Shown here: positions 26,235 through 34,649 of the stretch, piece by piece
How positions within the stretch are numbered: the first letter of the stretch is position 1
Layout: each line of letters begins with the position of its first letter
From: an uncultured Pseudoruegeria sp.
Lineage (GTDB): Bacteria > Pseudomonadota > Alphaproteobacteria > Rhodobacterales > Rhodobacteraceae
Direction of reading: 5' to 3'
Assembly: GCA_947498155.1 (NCBI GenBank)
Contig: CANMJD010000002.1
Location: 62,001 to 126,000 of the forward strand
Length of the DNA: 64,000 nucleotides
Translations under genes and position numbers: made by a program
Notes under the pieces: model-generated
Databases searched by the model: none
What the model was told of the DNA's origin: nothing
The model's input: only the letters and a program-made list of their open reading frames with translations

Positions 26235-27482
26235 ATGTCAGATTTCACCGATACCGCCCTTGCGGCTGCTTCCCGAATGCGCACCCTTTTTCCTGAAACA
26301 CCGTTGCAGCGCAATGCCCATCTCTCGGCGATTTATGCGGCCGATATTTGGTTGAAGCGCGAAGACCTTACACCGGTCCGGTCCTATAAAATTCGGGGGG
26401 CGTTTAACGCCATTCGAAAGGTCCGCGCCCAAGCGCCAGAGCAGGATGTTTTTGTTTGTGCCTCTGCTGGAAATCACGCGCAGGGCGTGGCCTATGTCTG
26501 CAACCATTTCGGCGTGCGCAGTGTGATTTTTATGCCGGTGACGACGCCGCAGCAGAAGGTTGATAAGACCCGTATCTTCGGCGGGGATTCTGTCGAAATA
26601 CGCCTTGTTGGGGACTATTTTGACGACACATTGGCCTCTGCGCAGGCCTATTGCTCTGAAACCGGCGGCTATTTTCTTGCGCCTTTTGATGATGATGACG
26701 TGATTGAAGGGCAGGCTTCTGTGGGGGTTGAAATTTTGACTCAATGCCCGACGCCACCCGATCTGGTGATCCTGCCTGTCGGTGGTGGGGGGTTATCATC
26801 GGGAGTGACGCGGTATTTTGCAACCGAGGCACCAAACCTAAAGCTACGCTATGTCGAGCCTGCAGGCGGGCAGAGCCTGCGGGCTGCGTTGGAAGCGGGG
26901 GAGTTGGTGAGCTTGCCTATGGTTGATAGTTTTGTGGACGGGGCGGCGGTGGCGCGAATCGGCGTGAAACCTTTTGAGGTGCTTCAAACGGTGCCTAAGG
27001 ACGATGTTCTTTCGGTCGATGAGGACCGGATTTGCACCACGATGTTGGAGATGCTGAACGTCGAAGGCGTTGTTCTGGAACCTGCAGGCGCCATGGCGAT
27101 TGATGCGCTGAAAGATATTGAGGACGAAATTCGAGGTAAAACCGTGGTCTGCGTGACCTCCGGCGGTAATTTTGATTTTGAACGGCTTCCAGAGGTCAAA
27201 GAGCGCGCGCAGCGCTATTTGGGGCTGAAAAAGTATTTTATCCTGCGCATGCCACAGCGTCCCGGTGCCCTAAAGGATTTTCTTATGATGTTGGGCCCCG
27301 ACGATGACATTGCCCGCTTCGAATATCTTAAAAAATCTGCCCGCAATTTCGGATCTGTGTTAATCGGGCTGGAAACCAAATCCGCGCATAATTTTGATGT
27401 GCTGTTTGAGAAGATGCGCAACGACGGGTTCAGTTATCGCGACATTACAAATGACGAGACATTATCCGCCTTTGTCGTTTAA
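26235..27482 (+). CDS. ilvA: Threonine ammonia-lyase (biosynthetic threonine dehydratase)
   Basis: 415 residues from the ATG at 26235; upstream in-frame codons are unconserved. PLP-dependent enzyme making 2-oxobutanoate for isoleucine. The PLP lysine lies in PVRSYKIRGAFNA, followed by CASAGNHAQGVA and the phosphate-binding loop PVGGGGLSSG. A single ACT-like regulatory domain (LRMPQRPGALKDF to the end) fits the short IlvA type with feedback control. It is convergent with the Hpt gene, 6 bp apart. Confidence 0.95.
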   Translation: MSDFTDTALAAASRMRTLFPETPLQRNAHLSAIYAADIWLKREDLTPVRSYKIRGAFNAIRKVRAQAPEQDVFVCASAGNHAQGVAYVCNHFGVRSVIFMPVTTPQQKVDKTRIFGGDSVEIRLVGDYFDDTLASAQAYCSETGGYFLAPFDDDDVIEGQASVGVEILTQCPTPPDLVILPVGGGGLSSGVTRYFATEAPNLKLRYVEPAGGQSLRAALEAGELVSLPMVDSFVDGAAVARIGVKPFEVLQTVPKDDVLSVDEDRICTTMLEMLNVEGVVLEPAGAMAIDALKDIEDEIRGKTVVCVTSGGNFDFERLPEVKERAQRYLGLKKYFILRMPQRPGALKDFLMMLGPDDDIARFEYLKKSARNFGSVLIGLETKSAHNFDVLFEKMRNDGFSYRDITNDETLSAFVV

Positions 27483-27488
27483 CGCTGC

Positions 27489-27821
27489 CTAAGCGGCTGA
27501 GTTTTTCAGAATCGTAGCCAGAAACGCAGTGCGCGATTCGTCGTAAACATTAAACAATTGCGGCAAAAAAACCTGATCCGTAGCAAGTATTTCTCCACCG
27601 GATTCGCCGGTTTGGCAAAGCGCGGCAAAATCGCTGAAGCCCAAGTTTAATGCGCTGCCCTTTAAAAAATGCATGTCTGCCTGAAAATCCGCTGCAACGA
27701 CATTGGTCTTAAGGCGTTGGATAACCTCGTCCACTTCCTCAATAAATATCTCCGCAACCTCAAGAAAGGCTTCTTCTCCGACTTCTTCCCGCAGCTGATC
27801 CGCGCGTGACCAATCAATCAT
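27489..27821 (-). CDS. Histidine phosphotransfer (Hpt) domain protein
   Basis: 110 residues, a single Hpt domain. The phosphoacceptor histidine lies in MHFLKGSALNLGF near residue 50, within a predicted helix bundle. I chose the ATG at 27821 because upstream in-frame sequence crosses into the divergent gene and is not Hpt-like. Such proteins pass phosphate between a hybrid kinase and a receiver domain. It faces the receiver-PP2C gene across 154 bp, so a shared phosphorelay is plausible but not shown; no histidine kinase is in the window. Confidence 0.85.
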   Translation of the reverse strand: MIDWSRADQLREEVGEEAFLEVAEIFIEEVDEVIQRLKTNVVAADFQADMHFLKGSALNLGFSDFAALCQTGESGGEILATDQVFLPQLFNVYDESRTAFLATILKNSAA

Positions 27822-27975
27822 ATAAAACCCCGTTGCCAAGTGAAGACTGAGCCGATTCTGGCCGGAGGAGGTTAAGATTTGGTTGTGCCTGTCCGAATAA
27901 AGTGGCGGGCGAAATTCACCTGATATTAAGGTGAGCCTGAAATGAGTGTAGCTGCGATTAACTCTGAGGCAGGAC

Positions 27976-29259
27976 ATGAATCTCATTAATACAGCGGGGC
28001 AATCCGACGGGCGAAATTCGATGACGGCCCGCGCAATCAGAAATGTTCTGATTGTCGACGACAGCTTGGCGCAGCGGCGTTTGCTGACCTCTGTCCTTCG
28101 GCGATGGGGGTTTGAGGCTGAAACAGCCGCCTCCGGGGATGAGGCATTGAAGATTTGCCAAACCAAGGAAATGGATCTGGTGATCAGTGACTGGGTGATG
28201 CCGGGTATGGACGGATTGTCGTTCTGCAAAGCATTCCGCGCCATGAAACGTGAAAACTACGGCTATTTTATTCTGGTCACCTCCAAATCGGAAAAAGAAG
28301 AGGTTGCCCGGGGGTTGGATGTGGGGGCCGATGATTTTCTGACCAAACCTGTTAATCCGGACGAGCTGCGGGCACGCATCAACGGGGCAGGGCGAATACT
28401 TGATATGCAACGCAGGCTTAGCAATCAGAAAGTGGAATTGCAGAGCCAGATGAGCGAGTTGGAAAAACTATACGCTCGGTTGGAGCTTGATCTGATTGAG
28501 GCCCGTAAACTGCAGCAGTCTTTGGTGCGCGACCGGTTTCACGAATTTGAAAATGCGCAGATTTCGCTTTTGTTGGAGCCGAGTGGCCACGTTGGGGGTG
28601 ATCTGGTCGGCTGGTTTCCGATCAATGAATGCAATATTGGCCTTTACGCATTGGATGTTTCCGGTCACGGGGTACCCTCTGCGCTGATGACCGCACGACT
28701 GGCGGGACTGCTTTCTGCGGGTTCGCCCGAACATAATGTCGCGATGACGCGCAGTACGGATGGTGCCTTCCTTCCGCGTTCTCCTGCGTTGGCTATGGCA
28801 GAACTGAACACGCTAACGCTTGAGAGTTTGGATACGGACCTCTATTTCACCGCGCTTTTGGGATATTATAATCTGAAGACCGGCGATGCAGTAATTTCGC
28901 AGGCGGGGCATCCGCATCCGGCCATTCAGCGGCGCGACGGGAGTGTTGAGTTTTGTACTGAGAACGGACTGCCCGTGGGTCTAATTCCCGGCGCGGAATA
29001 TGCCGAGTTTTCATTAAACCTTGCGCCCGGGGATCGGTTGGTTCTTTTGTCTGATGGCGTGACCGAATGTGAAAATCCCGCCGGAGAAATGTTGGGAAAT
29101 GATAAGCTCGCCAAGATCATGGGTACTGCGCGGGATAAGACCGGAGAGAGCTTTTTAGCCGGTCTTTTGCATGAATTGTCCCTGTATTCTGAACGGAGAA
29201 TATTCGCAGATGATGTCTCGGCAGTACTGCTGGAGCGAAAACCTCTACACGAATCGTGA
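27976..29259 (+). CDS. Response regulator with C-terminal PP2C (SpoIIE/RsbU-type) phosphatase domain
   Basis: 427 residues: receiver domain (about 22-140) with VLIVDDSLAQRR, the phosphoacceptor Asp in DLVISDWVMPGMDGL, and FLTKPVNP; a coiled-coil linker (about 145-190, QRRLSNQKVELQSQMSELEKLY); and a PP2C domain with GGDLVGW, LDVSGHGVPSALMTARL and LLSDGVTE metal-binding motifs. This architecture dephosphorylates anti-sigma-factor antagonists in partner-switching systems; Rhodobacter capsulatus RbaY, which affects gene-transfer-agent production, has the same layout. Orthology to RbaY is inferred from architecture only. ATG at 27976 follows GGCAGGA; 28021 is an alternative start. Confidence 0.9.
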   Translation: MNLINTAGQSDGRNSMTARAIRNVLIVDDSLAQRRLLTSVLRRWGFEAETAASGDEALKICQTKEMDLVISDWVMPGMDGLSFCKAFRAMKRENYGYFILVTSKSEKEEVARGLDVGADDFLTKPVNPDELRARINGAGRILDMQRRLSNQKVELQSQMSELEKLYARLELDLIEARKLQQSLVRDRFHEFENAQISLLLEPSGHVGGDLVGWFPINECNIGLYALDVSGHGVPSALMTARLAGLLSAGSPEHNVAMTRSTDGAFLPRSPALAMAELNTLTLESLDTDLYFTALLGYYNLKTGDAVISQAGHPHPAIQRRDGSVEFCTENGLPVGLIPGAEYAEFSLNLAPGDRLVLLSDGVTECENPAGEMLGNDKLAKIMGTARDKTGESFLAGLLHELSLYSERRIFADDVSAVLLERKPLHES

Positions 29260-29679
29260 TGCAAAGCTTTGATCGCCGGCGTTGCCCAACAGCGTGACTG
29301 CATCTGACGTTGGCACAAAGACCGCGGTGTGGTCTTTCTCAGAGGGCTTCCCGAGGCAGCGTACTGGTGTGGCAGAATAAATATGGCAGATTTTTTCAGC
29401 CCAAAGGTCATAATCGGGCATAAAGGTAAATCGGCGGAAAACGCCAATTTTGACTGGGCGGGCAATCGTCCAACCGGTTTCCTCGGCAACTTCACGATGA
29501 AGGGCTGCCAAAGGGGACTCTCCGGCATCAATGCCGCCTCCGGGCAATTGAAATTCCGGTATGGGGGCGGCCTGAAACGTTAAGAGAAGTGCGCCGGATT
29601 TGGGAAGAACGGCATAGGCGCCATGGCGTATTATGTACTTTTGCGCAGTTTGCGGCAGACTTCCGAAACGTCTAATCAT
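29245..29679 (-). CDS. Nudix hydrolase
   Basis: 144 residues. The Nudix box reads GGGIDAGESPLAALHREVAEETG (G-x5-E-x7-REVAEE-x-G), with an upstream FQLP strand. The substrate cannot be assigned; the family hydrolyses nucleoside diphosphates linked to another moiety. Its end overlaps the convergent receiver-PP2C gene by 15 bp. It is divergent from hslO. Confidence 0.88.
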   Translation of the reverse strand: MIRRFGSLPQTAQKYIIRHGAYAVLPKSGALLLTFQAAPIPEFQLPGGGIDAGESPLAALHREVAEETGWTIARPVKIGVFRRFTFMPDYDLWAEKICHIYSATPVRCLGKPSEKDHTAVFVPTSDAVTLLGNAGDQSFASRFV

Positions 29680-29687
29680 CTTGCCCT

Positions 29688-29717
29688 CTTGGTCCTGAGC
29701 TTGCGGGTCCTATATAG
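29688..29717 (+). promoter_or_regulatory. Likely RpoH (sigma-32) heat-shock promoter of hslO
   Basis: CTTGGT (29688-29693), 15-bp spacer, CCTATATAG (29709-29717). This matches the alphaproteobacterial RpoH pattern of a CTTG -35 and a C(C/T)TATnT -10, and the gene served, Hsp33, is a heat-shock chaperone. It lies 38 bp before the start codon. Confidence 0.6.
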
Positions 29718-29754
29718 TGCAGGTATGCCAGCCGCACGCCTGTAAGGAAACCCC

Positions 29755-30741
29755 ATGACACTTGGTACCAAAATCGCCTGGGACGATACCGTCCTACCAT
29801 TTCAGCTTGACCGTTCCGACGTACGGGGCCGCGTTGCCCGATTGGATGGCGTGTTGGATAATGTGCTGGCACAACACGATTACCCCCCGGTCGTCGAAGC
29901 GCTTGTTGCCGAAATGGCGCTGCTGACTGCGCTGATCGGCCAAACGATCAAACTGAGATGGAAGCTGTCGCTGCAAGTGCGCGGTGATGGCCCGATCCGG
30001 CTGATTGCGACCGATTATTACGGCCCCACAGCGGACGGGGCGCCGGCACGGATTCGGGCATACGCAAGCTATGATAAGGACCGCCTAGATCTGAACGGGG
30101 AGTCCTTTGCGCAGGTTGGCAAAGGATATTTCGCCGTGCTGATCGATCAGGGTGAAGGCAATACCCCCTATCAGGGGATTACCCCCATTGCGGGCGGATC
30201 ATTGACGGAATGTGCAAAAACCTATTTCGCGCAATCAGAACAGCTGCCCACACGGTTTTCGTTGACCTATGGAAAATCACAAGAACCCGGCGAAGCAGCG
30301 TCCTGGCGTGCTGGTGGGATTATGTTGCAAATGATGCCAAAAGCGTCACCTTTCGCAGTAGAAGCCATCACGAATGAGGACGGTTTGGCAGCATTAGAGC
30401 CGGAAGCCGAAGAAAACTGGCTGCGGGCCAACGTCCTTTTGGATACCGTAGAAGAGTTGGAGCTGATCGGGCCCTCCGTGCCGCCGACCGAACTTTTGTT
30501 GCGTCTGTTTCACGAAGAAACGCCGCGGGTTTTTGACAAACAACCTATCAAATTCGGCTGTTCTTGTTCCGAGGATCGCGTGCGTCAAAGCCTGTCGATC
30601 TATTCGGCCAAAGATATCGCAACGATGACAACCGACGAAGGAACGGTGACCGCAGACTGTCAGTTCTGCGGGGCCCATTATGTTTTGGACCCAGCCAGTG
30701 TCGGATTTGAGGCCGCGAATGTCGATAATACCGACAGCTAA
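29755..30741 (+). CDS. hslO: Redox-regulated chaperone Hsp33
   Basis: 328 residues. Holdase activated by oxidation of a C-terminal zinc centre. The zinc ligands are visible as CSCSEDRV near residue 265 and CQFCGAHY near 302 (CxC...CxxC). The N-terminal substrate-binding domain contains DYPPVVEALVAEMALLTALIG and LQVRGDGPIRLI. The end overlaps the following Nudix gene by 23 bp, indicating coupled translation. Confidence 0.96.
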   Translation: MTLGTKIAWDDTVLPFQLDRSDVRGRVARLDGVLDNVLAQHDYPPVVEALVAEMALLTALIGQTIKLRWKLSLQVRGDGPIRLIATDYYGPTADGAPARIRAYASYDKDRLDLNGESFAQVGKGYFAVLIDQGEGNTPYQGITPIAGGSLTECAKTYFAQSEQLPTRFSLTYGKSQEPGEAASWRAGGIMLQMMPKASPFAVEAITNEDGLAALEPEAEENWLRANVLLDTVEELELIGPSVPPTELLLRLFHEETPRVFDKQPIKFGCSCSEDRVRQSLSIYSAKDIATMTTDEGTVTADCQFCGAHYVLDPASVGFEAANVDNTDS

Positions 30742-31330
30742 CACACTAGACACCCTTCAGATGGCGCTGCAGAGAAATTCTGTGGCGTCTTCTGATTTTG
30801 ATCTCAACCCAGAGGTCAAACTGCCCGACGACCGTGTTTTGCGGCCGGCGGCGGTTCTTGTGCCATTGATCGACCGGCCCGCCGGATTAAGCCTTATCCT
30901 GACCAAACGCGCATCAGGTTTGAAACATCATCCCGGCCAGATCGCCTTTCCAGGGGGTAAGCAGGACCAAGGTGATGCTGATCTTGTCAGTACTGCCCTG
31001 CGAGAGGCGATGGAAGAAATTGCCCTGCCGACCAATTCTGTCACTATTCTTGGTGAAATTGCCCAGCATGAAACGGTGACGGGCTTCCAGGTGACACCGA
31101 TCCTTGGGCATGTGACGCGGGATTTCATCCCTGTCTCAGAACCCGGAGAAGTTGCCGAAGTATTCGAAGTGCCGTTGGATATGGTATTGGATCAGCGGCG
31201 CTTTAAGATTCAATACCGCTACTGGCGCGGGCAGCGACGGTATTACTATACCGTGCCTTGGGGGCCTTATTACATCTGGGGCGCGACGGCGCGCATGCTG
31301 TTCACGCTGGCATCGCTGTGCAAACCATGA
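30719..31330 (+). CDS. CoA pyrophosphatase-type Nudix hydrolase (NudL/YeaB family)
   Basis: 203 residues from the ATG at 30719, which has GAGG 8 bases upstream; an ATG at 30761 is an alternative. The family signature LTKRASGLKHHPGQIAFPGGK precedes the Nudix box (ALREAMEEIAL), as in CoA pyrophosphatases that cut CoA to 4'-phosphopantetheine and 3',5'-ADP. It overlaps hslO at the 5' end and the CCA-adding enzyme by 4 bp at the 3' end (ATGA), so the three genes form one unit. Confidence 0.88.
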   Translation: MSIIPTANTLDTLQMALQRNSVASSDFDLNPEVKLPDDRVLRPAAVLVPLIDRPAGLSLILTKRASGLKHHPGQIAFPGGKQDQGDADLVSTALREAMEEIALPTNSVTILGEIAQHETVTGFQVTPILGHVTRDFIPVSEPGEVAEVFEVPLDMVLDQRRFKIQYRYWRGQRRYYYTVPWGPYYIWGATARMLFTLASLCKP

Positions 31331-32484
31331 GCAAGGTGCAGGGAGATTGGATCGCGCAGCCTGCGGTTCAAGCCGTTTGTTCGGTCCTTCAGACCGCCGG
31401 ATATCAAGTCTATTTTGTCGGCGGCTGTGTTCGAAACAGTTTGTTAAAAATGCCGGTCAGCGATCTTGACCTGACAACTGATGCACCGCCGGATATTGTG
31501 CTGGCGCTTTATGAGCAGGTAGGCATGAAAACCATCCCGACCGGTATTGAACATGGCACAGTTACGGTGGTTCAGGACGGTATCCCGTTTGAAATTACCA
31601 CCTTTCGACAGGACGTTGAGACCGACGGGCGGCATGCGAAAATTGCGTTTTCAACCTCGATCAACGATGATGCGCGGCGTCGGGATTTCACCATGAATGC
31701 GCTCTATGCCTGCGCAACCGGAGAGATTCTGGACCCGCTTGGGGGTTTGGGCGATCTTTGGTCGCGGCGGGTGCGTTTTATTGACGATCCGGATGCACGG
31801 ATCAAAGAGGACTATCTCAGAATCTTGCGGTTTTTCCGGTTTTTCGCTTGGTACGGCGATCCAGATCAGGGCATCGATGCCGACGGGCTGGCGGGATGTG
31901 CCGCGAATATTGATGGGCTGTCAGGCTTGTCGCAAGAGCGGATCACCGCGGAGATACTAAAACTATTGGCAGCCCCAAACCCGTGTCAAAGCTGTGCGGC
32001 AATGGCAAAAAGCTCTGTATTAGGCACGGTTTTACCGCAGTCCGACCCGAAGGCATTATTCGTTTTGACCCTCGCAGAGGACTCCTTTGGCATTGTGCCA
32101 GATGCGATCCGGCGATTGGCCGCTTTGGGCGTGAATACTGAAACCTCAGCCTTGCGTCTTAGTAAATCTGACAGGCGCCGGTTAAACCTGTATTATACGG
32201 AAATCCAGCCTACCCTATCTGCGATGGCATTGGGGTATTACCACGGCCAGTCCGCTGCGACAGATATCGTTCTGTTGCGATCCGCTTATTTTGAAACGCC
32301 GGTGGACGCGTCTGACATTACGGCGCTCATACGTGGGGCTGAGGCGAAACTACCGGTATCTGCGGCGGATTTGATGCCGGAGTATCAGGGTAAAGCGTTG
32401 GGTGCGGCTTTGGCGCGCTGCGAAGAACTTTGGATTGAATCGGATTTGACCCTATCCCGAGAAGCTTTGTTAGGGCGCTTATAA
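31327..32484 (+). CDS. cca: CCA tRNA nucleotidyltransferase
   Basis: 385 residues from the ATG at 31327, which overlaps the previous stop codon (ATGA). Class II nucleotidyltransferase: VYFVGGCVRNSLL near residue 27 and catalytic aspartates in SDLDLTTDA near 44, the RRDFTMNALY motif near 118, and RIKEDYLRILRFFRF near 158. Adds or repairs the CCA end of tRNAs. The C-terminal half is less conserved, as usual in the family. Confidence 0.92.
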   Translation: MSKVQGDWIAQPAVQAVCSVLQTAGYQVYFVGGCVRNSLLKMPVSDLDLTTDAPPDIVLALYEQVGMKTIPTGIEHGTVTVVQDGIPFEITTFRQDVETDGRHAKIAFSTSINDDARRRDFTMNALYACATGEILDPLGGLGDLWSRRVRFIDDPDARIKEDYLRILRFFRFFAWYGDPDQGIDADGLAGCAANIDGLSGLSQERITAEILKLLAAPNPCQSCAAMAKSSVLGTVLPQSDPKALFVLTLAEDSFGIVPDAIRRLAALGVNTETSALRLSKSDRRRLNLYYTEIQPTLSAMALGYYHGQSAATDIVLLRSAYFETPVDASDITALIRGAEAKLPVSAADLMPEYQGKALGAALARCEELWIESDLTLSREALLGRL

Positions 32485-32594
32485 CCCGCCGCTTATGCGT
32501 TTTTGCATACTGCAAATTGATTTTTATAGAATTCTATTGAGAAAACTCTGTTGGTAAATTGTTGAAAATTCAGGATTGGTTCAGGAGAGATTAC

Positions 32595-33221
32595 ATGAAA
32601 GATTCATCTGTTTTTTGGGATAAAATTTCGGAAAAATACGCCAAATCGACGATTAAGAATATACCGGCTTATGAGCAAACTCTTGATCGCACGCGTTCTT
32701 ATCTAAAGGCCGGTGATCGCGTGTTGGAAATCGGGTGCGGTACCAGCAACACGGCGGTCAAACTTGCGCCGTCTGTTGGCGAATATGTCGCCAGTGATTA
32801 TTCGCGCGGCATGGTGGAAATCGGTCAGAAACGGGCGGCAGAGGCGGGCCTTTCAAATCTGAAGGTTGTTCAGGGCGCGGTTTCGGATGCGCAATTCGAA
32901 GATGCTTCATTTGATCATGTATTGGGGTTTAACCTGTTTCATCTGGTCCCCGATGACGTGGCGATTTTCAAGCAGGTGCATCGGGTTTTGAAACCGGGGG
33001 GATTGTTTATTTCAAAGACCCCTTGTCTGGCGCCGATGAGGTTCCTGTTTTCTCCGTTGATTGGCATAATGAAAATCACCGGCAAAGCGCCACATGTCAC
33101 ACTTTATGGCACGGATACGCTTGAGGCCGCGATCGTTTCAGCCGGTTTTGAAGTGATCGAATACGGTGACTACCCCGCGCGCAAGACGCCCAGCCGGTTT
33201 CTTGTTGCCCGTAAGGTCTAG
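32595..33221 (+). CDS. Class I SAM-dependent methyltransferase
   Basis: 208 residues from the ATG at 32595, with AGGAGA upstream. The SAM motif VLEIGCGTSNTAVKL near residue 40, then VASDYSRGMVEIG, a motif II-like DHVLGFNLFHLV near 108 and LKPGGLFISKTP near 138 mark a class I fold. The substrate is unknown. The upstream 110 bp is AT-rich and holds TTTGCA-TAC-TGCAAA (32502-32516), a possible operator. No close functional neighbour suggests a pathway. Confidence 0.85.
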   Translation: MKDSSVFWDKISEKYAKSTIKNIPAYEQTLDRTRSYLKAGDRVLEIGCGTSNTAVKLAPSVGEYVASDYSRGMVEIGQKRAAEAGLSNLKVVQGAVSDAQFEDASFDHVLGFNLFHLVPDDVAIFKQVHRVLKPGGLFISKTPCLAPMRFLFSPLIGIMKITGKAPHVTLYGTDTLEAAIVSAGFEVIEYGDYPARKTPSRFLVARKV

Positions 33222-33227
33222 GTCGGA

Positions 33228-34436
33228 TCAGCTTGCCCGCAGCAAGCGCCCCAGACGTTTCATACCTTCCTCGATCTGATCCGGCTTGGCGCAGGAAAAG
33301 CTGAGCCGGAGCGTATTCGCTCCGGTACCGTCGGCATAGAACGCCCGACCGGGGACAAAGGCCACTTTTTCAGTTTTTAGAGACTGTTCCAGCAGAATAT
33401 TGGTGTCAATTGTCTTGGGCAGGGTCAGCCAGATGAACATGCCCCCGTCGGGTTTTGTCCAGCTAACCCCGTCGGGCATATGTCGCGACAGGGCCGCCAA
33501 CATAGCATCACAGCGCTGGGCATAGGTGTTGCGCACTTTGGCGACATGGCCATCAAAATGCTTTTCTGCAACGATTGAAACGGCCATCTGGTTTAAGGTC
33601 GGCGAGTGCAGATCAGAGGCCTGTTTAATCAGAACCAGTTTTGAAATCACGTCTTTGGCCGCACAAACCCACCCAACCCGCAATCCGGGCGAAAGGGTTT
33701 TGGAAAAACTTCCGCAGTATAGCGTCCGTGTGGCGTTGATGCTGCCGTTGCGCAGGATGTCCAATGCCAGAATCGGCGGGAGCGCCGACCCCTTATAGCG
33801 CAGCGCCTGATAGGCGGCGTCTTCGATCACCGCGATGTTAAGCTCTTCGGCAAGATCAAGAATGGCATTGCGGGTTTGTTTGTCCAATGTCTCTCCGGTG
33901 GGGTTGGCAAAATCCACTGAGGTATAGGCAAATTTAACCGTGCCACCGGCCTGTTCCGCTGCCGCGCGATAGTCTTGCGCACCGCGGTTTCCCTTTGGGG
34001 AAAGCTGATCATACAGCGGCTCATAGGCATTGAAGGCCCCCAAAGCGCCAAGATAGGTGGGCCAGGCGACCAAAGCGGTGTCCTGTGGCGATAGGAATAT
34101 TTTTCCTAAATAATCAAGGGCTTGCTGAGAGCCGGATGTGATCAGAATGTTTTCCCGATCGCAGGGCACGCCGATTTTCGCCATTTCCTGCACAATCCAG
34201 TCCCGTAAGGGGCCGTAGCCTTCGCTGACGGAATATTGCAGCGCAACGCCTTGCTGCCCGTCAGTAAAGATCTGCGCGAAGGCGTCTTGAAAGGCCTGCG
34301 CAGGAAAGAGTTCAGGGTCGGGAATGCCGCCGGCAAAGGAAATGATGTCAGGCTGGTCCAGAAGCTTGAGCAGCTCTCTGATTTCGGATGCATTCATCCG
34401 TGAAGCGCGTGATGCGAATACCGTGTTCCAGTCCAT
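33228..34436 (-). CDS. PLP-dependent aminotransferase, class I/II (2-aminoadipate/multiple-substrate type)
   Basis: 402 residues. Fold type I aminotransferase: ISFAGGIPDPELFP near residue 32, LQYSVSEGYGPLRDWI near 65, ILITSGSQQALDYLGK near 96, and the PLP lysine in GSFSKTLSPGLRVGW near 244. Proteins with this opening include LysN-like 2-aminoadipate and other broad-range transaminases; the amino acid cannot be fixed. Divergent from aspS; the upstream region has AGTCAA repeats 11 bp apart (34479-34484 and 34490-34495) that may bind a regulator. Confidence 0.88.
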   Translation of the reverse strand: MDWNTVFASRASRMNASEIRELLKLLDQPDIISFAGGIPDPELFPAQAFQDAFAQIFTDGQQGVALQYSVSEGYGPLRDWIVQEMAKIGVPCDRENILITSGSQQALDYLGKIFLSPQDTALVAWPTYLGALGAFNAYEPLYDQLSPKGNRGAQDYRAAAEQAGGTVKFAYTSVDFANPTGETLDKQTRNAILDLAEELNIAVIEDAAYQALRYKGSALPPILALDILRNGSINATRTLYCGSFSKTLSPGLRVGWVCAAKDVISKLVLIKQASDLHSPTLNQMAVSIVAEKHFDGHVAKVRNTYAQRCDAMLAALSRHMPDGVSWTKPDGGMFIWLTLPKTIDTNILLEQSLKTEKVAFVPGRAFYADGTGANTLRLSFSCAKPDQIEEGMKRLGRLLRAS

Positions 34437-34582
34437 GATCCCCTCCCAGCAGATGCACGTCGACTACCTAGGCCATAGAGTCAAAGTTAAGTCAATATAA
34501 CTGACATAAATTGTGATCCATGTTTTAAGGTGTTTTCCGGTGCAAACCCACCTGATCCACCGCTGCTCCCGACACGTTCAAC

Positions 34583-34609
34583 TTGACATCCGGCCCGCCC
34601 TCCTATGTA
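34583..34609 (+). promoter_or_regulatory. Possible aspS promoter
   Basis: TTGACA (34583-34588) and TATGTA (34604-34609), with a short 15-bp spacer, about 40 bp before the aspS ATG. The -35 is perfect, the spacing suboptimal. Confidence 0.4.
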
Positions 34610-34649
34610 TCGGCGCTAAGTTTCGAAATAGCGCCCAAAGGGGACCATC

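Noticed and set aside
27822-27975. CtrA site between the Hpt and receiver-PP2C genes
   Set aside because: A TTAA half-site is followed at the right distance only by TTGT; not a full TTAA-N7-TTAA.
32502-32516. TTTGCA-TAC-TGCAAA before the methyltransferase, as a short-chain-acyl-CoA regulator (PccR/RamB-type) site
   Set aside because: Similar to TTTGCAAA-type operators but a single dyad with changed core; noted in the gene entry, not enough to call a regulon.
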